Origin: an uncultured Burkholderiales bacterium
GTDB taxonomy: Bacteria; Pseudomonadota; Gammaproteobacteria; Burkholderiales; Burkholderiaceae_C
Direction: 5' to 3'
NCBI GenBank assembly: GCA_937927685.1
Contig: CALBSC010000041.1
Span: 1-14,117 of the forward strand
DNA: 14,117 bases
The translations under genes were made by a program, and so were the position numbers. Every line of letters starts with the position of its first letter. Position 1 is the first letter of the stretch. Positions 1 to 6,218 of this stretch are shown piece after piece. The notes beneath the pieces are model-generated. The model searched no databases. It was given only the letters and a program-made list of their open reading frames with translations, and was not told where the DNA came from.

Positions 1-679
1 CGCCTTGGATGAGTTTCAGCAACGTGGTCTTACCGGCGCCATTTACACCGACCAGCCCGACTCGATCGCCTGGGCCAAGGCGCCAGGTCACATCGTGCAG
101 CAACTCTTTGCCGTCAACTGAATAACTGAGATTTTCGACGTCGACGACATCCTTGCCGAGGCGCTGAGTGGCCAGCTTTGAGAGGGCAACGCGGTCACGC
201 GGCTCTGGTTCGTTGGCGATTAGCTCGGCAGCGGCATCCATGCGGAATTTTGGCTTAGTCGTGCGGGCCGGAGCACCGCGACGCAACCAGGCTAGCTCTT
301 TGCGCATCAGGTTTTGGCGGCGAGCCTCAGATGCAGCGGCACTGCGGTCGCGCTCATTGCGCTGCAAGATGTAAGCCGCATAACCACCCTCGAATGGTTC
401 GATGACGCCGTCGTGCACCTCCCAGGTGAGGTTGCAAACCTCGTCAAGGAACCAACGGTCGTGGGTTACCACGATCAGTCCGCCAGAGTTGGTCGACCAG
501 CGCGATTTGAGGTGGCGAGCCAACCAGGCCACACCCTCGATGTCGAGGTGGTTAGTCGGCTCGTCGAGCATTACGATGTCGAGGTCTTGAACCAAAAGCT
601 TGGCAAGGGCAACGCGGCGGCGCTGACCACCCGAGAGCGCGCCCACCTGCTGCTGCCAGTCGAGGTCGTTCAACAGACC
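1..679 (-). CDS. ABC-F family ATPase, C-terminal part (partial, chimeric with pnp)
   Basis: This is the downstream part of an ABC-F (Uup/EttA-like) soluble ATPase, a family that acts on ribosomes or DNA rather than in membrane transport. In order on the minus strand one sees the end of the first ABC domain with signature LSGGQRRR (623-637) and a Walker B with DEPTNHLD. The WFLDEVCN region and an arginine-rich inter-domain linker follow (YILQRNERDR, LMRKELAWLRRGAP). The second ABC domain then begins, with Walker A GVNGAGKTT at the window edge. The wording (LAWLRRGAPARTTKPKFR, EPFEGGYAAY) is what I know from actinobacterial ABC-F proteins, not from Burkholderiales. There is no start codon or first Walker A: the frame is entered directly from pnp at about 679. 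The real gene presumably continues left of the window, and its N-terminal half is missing. I regard it as foreign sequence joined to the contig. Confidence 0.88.
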
Positions 680-691
680 ACCGATGACATC
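677..691 (-). other. In-frame chimeric junction between pnp and the ABC-F gene
   Basis: The minus-strand frame that starts at 2395 reads through this point without a stop. PNPase sequence ending KIRDVIG (codons for residues about 566-572) is followed immediately by GLLNDLDWQQQ and the ABC-F signature LSGGQ at residues 587-591. PNPases continue here with KGG and the rest of the KH and S1 domains, all absent. Both families can plausibly carry an (I/V)RDV(I/L)GG-like string at this spot, so a short shared sequence could have guided a false assembly join. The exact breakpoint cannot be fixed within this shared stretch. Confidence 0.8.
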
Positions 692-2395
692 GCGAATCTT
701 GCTGGGGTCAATACTAAAGCTGACGATCCGTGGCGCAAAATCGGACATTTGCTGTCTGGGTGCCGAGAGCACCTCAGCCATCTTACCGAGAATGTGGAGA
801 CGACCGGCTTTGGCCTGCTCCAAGGCTTTTCGCATGATTTCAGCGGTGATGCCATCAATCTTGATATCCATCTGCAAGGCGGTGATGCCGAAGGTCGTGC
901 CAGCCACCTTGAAGTCCATGTCGCCGAGGTGGTCCTCGTCACCCAGGATGTCGGTCAGCACGGCAAAGCGGTTGTCTTCCTTGATCAGGCCCATGGCAAT
1001 ACCGGCCACGTGCGCCTTCATGGGCACGCCGGCGTCCATCATGGACAGACAGCCACCGCACACAGAGGCCATGGAGGAGGAACCGTTGGACTCGGTGATC
1101 TCGGAGACCACACGCACGGTGTAGGGGAACTCTTCCTTGCTGGGCAAGCAGGCGGCCAGGGCGCGCTTGGCCAGACGGCCGTGGCCCACTTCGCGGCGCT
1201 TGGTGCTGCCCATGCGGCCCACTTCACCAGTGGCAAAGGGAGGCATGTTGTAGTGGAACAGGAAGCGGTCTTCAAACTCGCCAGCCAGCGCGTCGATGCG
1301 CTGCGCGTCGCGCTCGGTGCCCAGGGTGGTGATCACCAGGGCCTGGGTTTCACCGCGGGTGAACAGGGCCGAACCGTGGGTACGGGGCAGCACGCTGTTG
1401 CGGATTTCGATGGGGCGCACGGTGCGGGTGTCGCGACCGTCAATACGCGGCTCGCCCGACAGGATCTGGCTGCGCACGATGCGGGCCTCGATGTCGAACA
1501 GCATGCCTTCGACCTTGACGCCGTCAAACTCGACGCCCTGGGCCTTGAGGCCTGCCATCACCGCGGCGTAGGCTTCGCGGCAGGCCTGGGTGCGGCTTTG
1601 CTTGTTGCGAATTTGGTAAGCGGCACGCAGCGGGCCTTCGCCCAGCGCTGCGACCTGAGCGATCAGGGGCTCGTCCTTGGCGGGCGCAGACCAGTCCCAC
1701 ACCGGCTTGCCGGCGTCGCGCACCAGTTCGTGGATGGCGTTGATGGCGATCTTGCCCTGGTCGTGGCCAAACACCACGGCGCCCAGCATCACGTCTTCAG
1801 GCAGTTGCAGTGCCTCGGACTCGACCATCAGCACAGCGGCTTCGGTACCGGCCACGACGAGGTCCATCAGGCTGTCCTTGCGCTGGGTCTGGCCCGGGTT
1901 GAGGACGTATTCGCCGTTGATGTAACCCACGCGCGCAGCACCGATGGGGCCGTTGAACGGAATGCCCGACACGCCCAGCGCGGCGCTGGTGGCGATCATT
2001 GCGGCGATGTCGGCATCGACCTCGGGGTTCAAGGACACGGTGTGGATGACCACGTGCACTTCGTTGAAGAAGCCCTCGGGGAACAGCGGACGGATCGGGC
2101 GGTCGATCAGGCGGCTGGTCAGGGTTTCGAGTTCGCTGGGCTTGGCTTCACGCTTGAAGAAGCTGCCGGGGATCTTGCCAGCTGCGTAGGTTTTCTCGAT
2201 GTAGTCCACCGTCAGGGGGAAGAAGTCCTGACCGGGCTTGGCCGACTTGGACGCGACCACGGTGGCCAGCACCACGGTGTCGTCGATGTTGACCAGCACG
2301 GCGCCGGTGGCCTGACGTGCGATTTCGCCGGTTTCCATCGTGACCGTGTGCTGGCCCCACTGGAAGGTTTTGGTGACTTTGTTGAACAGAGACAT
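680..2395 (-). CDS. pnp: Polynucleotide phosphorylase, truncated in the KH domain by the junction
   Basis: PNPase degrades RNA 3' to 5' by phosphorolysis and is part of the degradosome in the cytoplasm. The start ATG at 2393-2395 has AGGAG about 6 bases upstream. The protein opens with FNKVTKTFQWGQHTV, followed by the first RNase PH domain (KPGQDFFPLTVDY, RLIDRPIRPLFPEGF) and the helical linker. The second RNase PH domain has LPRTHGSALFTRGETQ, the phosphate-binding ESNGSSSMASVCGG, and the metal-binding acidic cluster GDEDHLGDMDF at about residues 485-495. About 572 residues are PNPase; family members are near 700 and end with KH and S1 domains, which are lost here. It lies behind rpsO, the usual arrangement. 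Residues about 500-572 (LSAPRQQMSDFAPRIVSFSIDPSK) look less like Burkholderiales than the rest. The truncation is probably an assembly artefact rather than a biological pseudogene. Confidence 0.93.
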
Positions 2396-2470
2396 GTGTA
2401 CTCCTGGTTGAGGTGGGAAGTGCAGGCCACTTCACCGAAGCCCGGAGTTGGCTGGGACAGAACACGATGC

Positions 2471-2518
2471 CATTCCACGAGAGGCGTGTGGTGATCGATC
2501 ACGACCTCTGGTGGAATG
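2471..2518 (-). promoter_or_regulatory. Long imperfect hairpin in the pnp leader
   Basis: CATTCCAC (2471-2478) pairs with GTGGAATG (2511-2518). Inside lie AGAGG/CCTCT and GTGA/TCAC around a TCGA loop, giving a rod of nearly 50 nt ending 76 bases before the pnp start. In E. coli, PNPase represses itself through a leader stem-loop cut by RNase III. This hairpin is a plausible equivalent by position, which is inference. Confidence 0.5.
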
Positions 2519-2519
2519 A

Positions 2520-2536
2520 CACAGCTTCGCTCTGTG
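2520..2536 (-). promoter_or_regulatory. Small hairpin in the pnp leader
   Basis: CACAG (2520-2524) pairs with CTGTG (2532-2536) over a 7-base loop. It sits directly beside the long hairpin and belongs to the same structured leader. It is weak on its own. Confidence 0.3.
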
Positions 2537-2554
2537 CTGGGCTTTCTCCGACAA

Positions 2555-2577
2555 GGTCTGCACATCCTGCGCAGACC
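2555..2577 (-). promoter_or_regulatory. Hairpin in the rpsO-pnp intergenic region
   Basis: GGTCTGC (2555-2561) pairs perfectly with GCAGACC (2571-2577) over a 9-base loop. It is the second of four stem-loops between rpsO and pnp. No T-run follows, so it is more likely an RNA-processing or stability element than a terminator. Confidence 0.4.
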
Positions 2578-2592
2578 GGATTCCTGATGGAC

Positions 2593-2632
2593 AAAAGCGC
2601 CCGGCTATCGAGGTGATAACCCAGGCGCTTTT
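2593..2632 (-). terminator. Intrinsic terminator or attenuator after rpsO
   Basis: AAAAGCGCC (2593-2601) and GGCGCTTTT (2624-2632) form a perfect 9-bp stem. It is extended inward by GGCTATC/GATAACC with one mismatch around a 5-base loop. On the minus strand the stem ends in TTTT, 15 bases after the rpsO stop. This fits a partial terminator that separates rpsO from pnp, as in other rpsO-pnp operons. Confidence 0.7.
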
Positions 2633-2646
2633 GATCCGTCGTTCGA

Positions 2647-2907
2647 TTACTTGCGCAGGCCGAGTTTGGCGATCAGCGCGGTGTAACGGTCCGCATCCTT
2701 GGACTTGAGGTAGTCCAGCAGCTTGCGGCGGCGGCTCACCATGCGCAGCAAACCGCGGCGGCCATGGTGGTCCTTCATGTGGGTCTTGAAGTGAGGGGTC
2801 AGATCATTGATACGGGCGGTCAGCAGGGCGACCTGCACTTCGGGGCTGCCCGTGTCGCTCGCGGCGCGAGCGTTGGCCTTGACGACCTCGGCTTTGTTGA
2901 TGCTCAT
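2647..2907 (-). CDS. rpsO: Small ribosomal subunit protein S15
   Basis: S15 binds 16S rRNA early in assembly of the 30S platform and often controls its own translation. The 86-residue protein starts MSINKAEVV and carries the family core TGSPEVQVALLTARI, HFKTHMKDHHGRRGLL and the basic VSRRRKLLDYL, ending LIAKLGLRK. Length matches the family (about 88). The start at 2905-2907 is preceded by AGGAA at 7 bases. A longer frame opens at 2967 but adds about 20 residues no S15 has, so I reject it. The gene precedes pnp in the classic order and is followed by a hairpin terminator. A TATAAT box at 3069-3074 suggests its own promoter with a leader of roughly 150 nt. Confidence 0.97.
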   Translation of the reverse strand: MSINKAEVVKANARAASDTGSPEVQVALLTARINDLTPHFKTHMKDHHGRRGLLRMVSRRRKLLDYLKSKDADRYTALIAKLGLRK

Positions 2908-2989
2908 GGTGTGTTTCCTGAAAAGTTTGACTTGCGAACGGCCGATGGAACTACGACCGCCGTGCACCGCCTGCTGTTTGATGGCGTCT

Positions 2990-3021
2990 GGGTGTGCTTC
3001 ATGAGCACGCCTGGAACACCC
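2990..3021 (-). promoter_or_regulatory. Possible stem-loop in the rpsO leader
   Basis: GTGCT (2994-2998) pairs with AGCAC (3004-3008) over a 5-base loop, with GGGT at 2990 able to pair with ACCC around 3018-3021. It falls in the untranslated leader of rpsO, where S15 feedback structures occur in other bacteria. I see no match to a specific known S15-binding motif. Confidence 0.2.
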
Positions 3022-3068
3022 TCAGACCACATGCAGTCTTTGGTTTACATCTTTCGATGCAACCTCGC

Positions 3069-3074
3069 ATTATA
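3069..3074 (-). promoter_or_regulatory. Candidate -10 box (TATAAT) for rpsO
   Basis: A perfect TATAAT lies on the minus strand and overlaps the TAA stop codon of the upstream aminotransferase. The best -35-like hexamer, TTGCGG, is 19 bases further upstream, a long spacing. The position suits transcription of rpsO-pnp independently of the aminotransferase. Confidence 0.5.
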
Positions 3075-4260
3075 GCGTGACCGGGCCGCCCTGCCGCAAC
3101 CACCCCTCCAGCCGCCCCACGCCCTGGCGCAGACGGTCCAGGTCGTTCGAGGCAAAACACCAGCGCAACCACCCTTGCGCCTCGGGGGCAAAGGCGTTGC
3201 CCGGGGCCAGACCCAGGCCCGCTTCGGCCACCAGGCGCTTGGCCACCGCCAATGAATCCTGCGCCTGCGCCAGCCGGAAAAAAGCGTACATGCCGCCCTG
3301 GGGGCTGGCCACTTCCACGCCGGGCAACTGGGCCAGGGCCGGCACCAGCGTGTCGCGGCAGGCCCGCAGGTGCTCGACCACGCGCGGGGTGATCTCCGCC
3401 GCGCGCTCCAGCGCCACCACCCCGGCCCGCTGGGTGAACACTGGCGCACAAGAGGTGTTGTATTCGATCAGTTTGCCCATCGGCTCGATCATGGCCGGCG
3501 GCATCACCAGCCAGCCCAGACGCCAGCCGGTCATCAGAAAACTCTTGGAAAAGCTGTGGGCCACCACCAGCCGGTCGTCCGGTTCGGCCAGGTCCAGAAA
3601 GCTGGGCGCGCAGCCGTTGGGGGTGGGGCCGTAGTACAGGTTTTCATACACCTCGTCAGCCAGGATCCAGGTGCCGGTGCGGCGGCAGTGCGCCAGCAAG
3701 GCGCCCTGCTCTTCGCGCGTCAGCGTCCAGCCGGTGGGGTTGTTGGGGGCATTGACCACGAGCAGTCGGGTGCGCGGCGTGATGGCCGCGAGGAGCTGCG
3801 ACAGGTCCAGCGACCAGGCCCCCTGGCGGGGCCGCAGCGACACGGTGCGCACCTGCGCGCCCAGAATGCCGGGTTGCGCGGTGAGGTTGGGCCAGACCGG
3901 CGTGACGGCCACCACCTCATCACCCGCGTCGAGCAGCGCCTGCATGGCCAGCATCAGGGCGTTCACGCCGCCCGAGGTCACGGCCACGCGTTGCACGTCG
4001 ATGGCACGCGCGGCATCCTGTGCGGCATGGCGCTGGGTCATGGTGCGGGCGATGGCCTCGCGCAAGGCGGGCAGGCCCAGGTTGTGCGCATAAAACGTCT
4101 CGCCCTGCTGCAACGAGTCGATCGCGGCCTGGCGCACAAACGACGGCGTCACCTCGTCGCTCTCGCCAAACCAGAAGGCCAGCACATCGGACCGGCCCAG
4201 GCCGGCGTTGGCCACCTCGCGAATCTTCGAGGCTTCCAGGTCAAGAATGGCTTGTCTCAT
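3070..4260 (-). CDS. Pyridoxal-phosphate-dependent aminotransferase (class I/II)
   Basis: This is a fold-type I PLP enzyme of the aspartate/aromatic aminotransferase group, about 396 residues, cytoplasmic, transferring amino groups between an amino acid and a 2-oxoacid. Visible motifs are an N-terminal GESDEVTPSFVRQAA substrate lid, YAHNLGLPALREAIA, the cofactor-binding SGGVNAL, NAPNNPTG, ILADEVYENLYY, SFSKSFLMTGWRLGW with the PLP-binding lysine at residue 239, and a C-terminal arginine region (WLRWCFAS). The substrate cannot be read from the sequence. The frame is open to 4560, but homologous sequence begins at MRQAILDL, so I take the ATG at 4258-4260. No Shine-Dalgarno precedes it. A TACACT box 6 bases upstream suggests a leaderless transcript. 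It precedes rpsO by 162 bp, which holds the rpsO promoter. Confidence 0.92.
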   Translation of the reverse strand: MRQAILDLEASKIREVANAGLGRSDVLAFWFGESDEVTPSFVRQAAIDSLQQGETFYAHNLGLPALREAIARTMTQRHAAQDAARAIDVQRVAVTSGGVNALMLAMQALLDAGDEVVAVTPVWPNLTAQPGILGAQVRTVSLRPRQGAWSLDLSQLLAAITPRTRLLVVNAPNNPTGWTLTREEQGALLAHCRRTGTWILADEVYENLYYGPTPNGCAPSFLDLAEPDDRLVVAHSFSKSFLMTGWRLGWLVMPPAMIEPMGKLIEYNTSCAPVFTQRAGVVALERAAEITPRVVEHLRACRDTLVPALAQLPGVEVASPQGGMYAFFRLAQAQDSLAVAKRLVAEAGLGLAPGNAFAPEAQGWLRWCFASNDLDRLRQGVGRLEGWLRQGGPVTL

Positions 4261-4287
4261 GACTGCAGTGTATCGGGCATGGCCCGG
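4261..4287 (-). promoter_or_regulatory. Candidate leaderless-type promoter of the aminotransferase
   Basis: Reading the minus strand towards the start: TGCCCG, one base, TACACTGC, a few bases, then the ATG. TACACT resembles a -10 hexamer, and the expected transcription start would fall at the ATG. Almost the same string precedes tsaD. No clear -35 is visible. Confidence 0.4.
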
Positions 4288-4297
4288 TATGACGTGA

Positions 4298-4317
4298 CGC
4301 GAGATGGCGCGAGATGG
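4298..4317. repeat. Short tandem repeat, 2 x 10 bp (CGCGAGATGG)
   Basis: CGCGAGATGG occurs twice in perfect tandem between the substrate-binding protein stop and the aminotransferase promoter. Two copies only; it may be chance duplication by slippage in a 101-bp intergenic gap that otherwise holds only the promoter motif. Confidence 0.5.
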
Positions 4318-4361
4318 CGTGGTTTGACTTGGCGTGGTCCGCACGCCGGCCCACGCTGCAC

Positions 4362-5768
4362 TCAGGGCCGCGTCATCCGACAGGTGCTGGGCTGTTCCGC
4401 CTGCTTGGCGCTCAAGGTTCTCACCACCTTGAAGCCATAGCCCGAGCCTTCCACATCGAAGGGCACGCCCGGCGAGCCCTGGCGTTGCATCACCCCCACC
4501 ATCAGGGGCTGCTGGAACTGGTGATCCTGCGCCCGCATCTGCCCCGACTGTCCGCCCCACTGCACACGCACCTGCTCCAGGGCGCGGGCCACGGCCACGG
4601 CGTCCGTGCTGCCCGCGGTTTCCATCGCTTGCACCAGGGCCTCGATCATGAGTTGCATGCGCAGGTGCAGGTAGTCGTCTGCCGGGGCGGGGAAGCGTTG
4701 CCGAAAGGCCTGCACCACCTGACGCGACTCGGGGTTGACCGCATTGCTCATCCAGTCCGCCACAGCCACCACGCGGTCCACCCCGGCGTCTCCCATGGCG
4801 GCCGGTGCACCCAGCGCATTGCCATAGAAGGTGTAGAGGCGCCCCTCAAACCCCACGTCGCGGGCGGCCTTGACCAGCAGGGTCAGGTCCTGACCCCAGT
4901 TGCCGGTGATCACCGCCTGCGCACCGCTGGCCTTGATCTTGGTGAGGTAGGGCAAAAAATCTTTCACGCGCCCCACCGGGTGCAACTCTTCACCAACGAT
5001 CTGGATGTCAGGACGCCACTCGTTCAACTGCACCCGCGCTTGCTTCACCACCGCCTGGCCAAAGCTGTAGTCCTGACCGATGAGGTAGACACGCTGCAAA
5101 GCGCGGTCTTCGCGCAACACCGACATCAACGCCGACAAGCGCATGTCCGCATGCGCATCGAAACGAAAATGCCAGAAGCTGCAGCGCTCATTGGTGAGCG
5201 AAGGTTCCACGGCCGAGTAATTGAGAAAGAGTGCGCGCCGCTCCGGTTCGCGTTCGTTGTGTTTGCTCAGCGCATCCACCAGAGCCAGTGCAATCGACGA
5301 ACTGTTGCCTTGCAACACAACGCGCGAGCCACTGTCGAGCGCCACCTTCAGGGCCGCCAGCGACTCTTCCAGACTGCCCTTGTTGTCGATGCGTTGCAAG
5401 GCCAAAGGCCGTGCGCCGCTCGCCAAACGAACCCCCCCGCGCTGGTTGACGCGTTCGATGGCCCACACCAGGTTGCGGTGCACCGCCTCTCCCGCGTTGG
5501 CAAAGGGTCCGCTCAAACTTTCCACAAAGGCCAGGGTGATGGGGACCGTCGTCGCTGGGATTGGCAACGGGGGTTGCGCCACCACCAGGGGACGATCGCG
5601 GGGCGTCTGTGCCCACACAGGCAAGGCACTCAACATCAGCAGCAAGATGACGCCCACCACGCCAACCCAGGCGCAGCGATATAGGGCGCATGGCCACCCA
5701 TTCAAGTGCTGGAAGTTGAAAATAAACACGGGCATAAAAATCAATCTGTCACTTGAAAACCAGCGCAT
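4362..5768 (-). CDS. Periplasmic branched-chain amino acid-type ABC substrate-binding protein (orphan)
   Basis: A 468-residue type I periplasmic binding protein (LivJ-like, Peripla_BP_6). A charged N-terminus and a hydrophobic segment at about residues 33-52 lead to a signal-peptidase-like site PVWAQ, so the mature protein is exported. The fold is shown by ITLAFVESLSGPFANAGEAVHRNLVWAIERVNQRGG, a middle lobe RVYLIGQDYSFGQAVV, and FLPYLTKIKASGAQAVITGNWGQD. The family binds amino acids, amides or other small organic molecules; the ligand here is unknown. No permease or ATPase genes lie nearby, so it must work with a distant transporter or as a sensor. The ATG at 5768 has GGAG about 10 bases upstream; an in-frame ATG at 5735 lacks any ribosome-binding site. 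It is divergent from the hsp20 gene, with 63 bp between starts. Confidence 0.88.
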   Translation of the reverse strand: MRWFSSDRLIFMPVFIFNFQHLNGWPCALYRCAWVGVVGVILLLMLSALPVWAQTPRDRPLVVAQPPLPIPATTVPITLAFVESLSGPFANAGEAVHRNLVWAIERVNQRGGVRLASGARPLALQRIDNKGSLEESLAALKVALDSGSRVVLQGNSSSIALALVDALSKHNEREPERRALFLNYSAVEPSLTNERCSFWHFRFDAHADMRLSALMSVLREDRALQRVYLIGQDYSFGQAVVKQARVQLNEWRPDIQIVGEELHPVGRVKDFLPYLTKIKASGAQAVITGNWGQDLTLLVKAARDVGFEGRLYTFYGNALGAPAAMGDAGVDRVVAVADWMSNAVNPESRQVVQAFRQRFPAPADDYLHLRMQLMIEALVQAMETAGSTDAVAVARALEQVRVQWGGQSGQMRAQDHQFQQPLMVGVMQRQGSPGVPFDVEGSGYGFKVVRTLSAKQAEQPSTCRMTRP

Positions 5769-5781
5769 CAGGGCCTAACTC
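5752..5781 (+). promoter_or_regulatory. Possible heat-shock-like promoter of hsp20
   Basis: CTTGAAAA (5752-5759) matches the -35 consensus of sigma-32 promoters. The -10 side is poor, with only GCCTAACT in the right area instead of a CCCCAT-like element. It lies at the start of the substrate-binding gene and 73 bases before the hsp20 ATG. Suggested mainly because the gene is a small heat-shock protein. Confidence 0.25.
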
Positions 5782-5831
5782 CGAGTCATGCGGCAGATCA
5801 AGGCCGCGCAGTTTAACCTCAGGAGTTCATC

Positions 5832-6218
5832 ATGTTGTTTGCCCCTCTTGCCCCGCTGGGTTCTTATGCTCGCGCCGGTTCACGCCGTCCTTCCCTGCAG
5901 TCGTTTGAACGCTTCCTGGACGAAGTGAGACGCACACCGGCCCAAGGGGGTCAGTCGCTGCAGCAAGACGAGAAGGCCTACACCCTGCGCTTTGACATGC
6001 CCGGCATCTCACGCGAGCAACTCCAGATTCAGATCGAGGACGCGGTGGTGCGTATCGAGACGGTGGCTGACGCACCGCGCCAGTACCGCGGTGCCTATGA
6101 AATGCCCCAGGCCATCGATGCGGCCAGCAGCACCGCCACCCTGGAGCACGGTGTGCTGACCCTGCACCTGGTGAAACTGCAACCCGTGAGCCGCGCTGTC
6201 ACCCTCACGGTGCAGTGA
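5832..6218 (+). CDS. Small heat-shock protein, Hsp20/alpha-crystallin family
   Basis: A 128-residue protein with an alpha-crystallin domain, which in this family holds unfolding proteins in the cytoplasm without ATP. The start ATG is preceded by AGGAG at 6-7 bases. Residues about 1-35 form a short variable arm rich in arginine and proline. The domain begins at DEKAYTLRFDMPGISREQLQIQIED and ends with ATLEHGVLTLHLVKLQPV, which corresponds to the family's G-V-L-T strand. The C-terminal tail is very short and has no clear separate I-x-I motif, though VTLTV at the very end could serve. The gene converges on tsaD and overlaps its 3' end by 14 bases. It is divergent from the substrate-binding protein gene. 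Confidence 0.9.
   Translation: MLFAPLAPLGSYARAGSRRPSLQSFERFLDEVRRTPAQGGQSLQQDEKAYTLRFDMPGISREQLQIQIEDAVVRIETVADAPRQYRGAYEMPQAIDAASSTATLEHGVLTLHLVKLQPVSRAVTLTVQ

Noticed and set aside
1..2395. A genuine new PNPase/ABC-F fusion system
   Set aside because: Both partners lose essential domains at the join and the parts look taxonomically different, so an assembly chimera is far more likely.
314..2494. 726-codon plus-strand open frame opposite pnp
   Set aside because: Its sequence is the typical His/Gly/Ala/Val-rich output of the antisense of a GC-rich gene, while the minus strand gives a clear PNPase and ABC-F.
4261..4560. N-terminal extension of the aminotransferase to 4560
   Set aside because: The extension overlaps the end of the binding-protein gene in another frame and has no family similarity; conserved sequence begins at 4260.
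3370..5684. Two long plus-strand frames (356 and 456 codons) opposite the aminotransferase and the binding protein
   Set aside because: Antisense shadows with no recognisable motifs; the opposite strand carries complete conserved proteins with good motifs.
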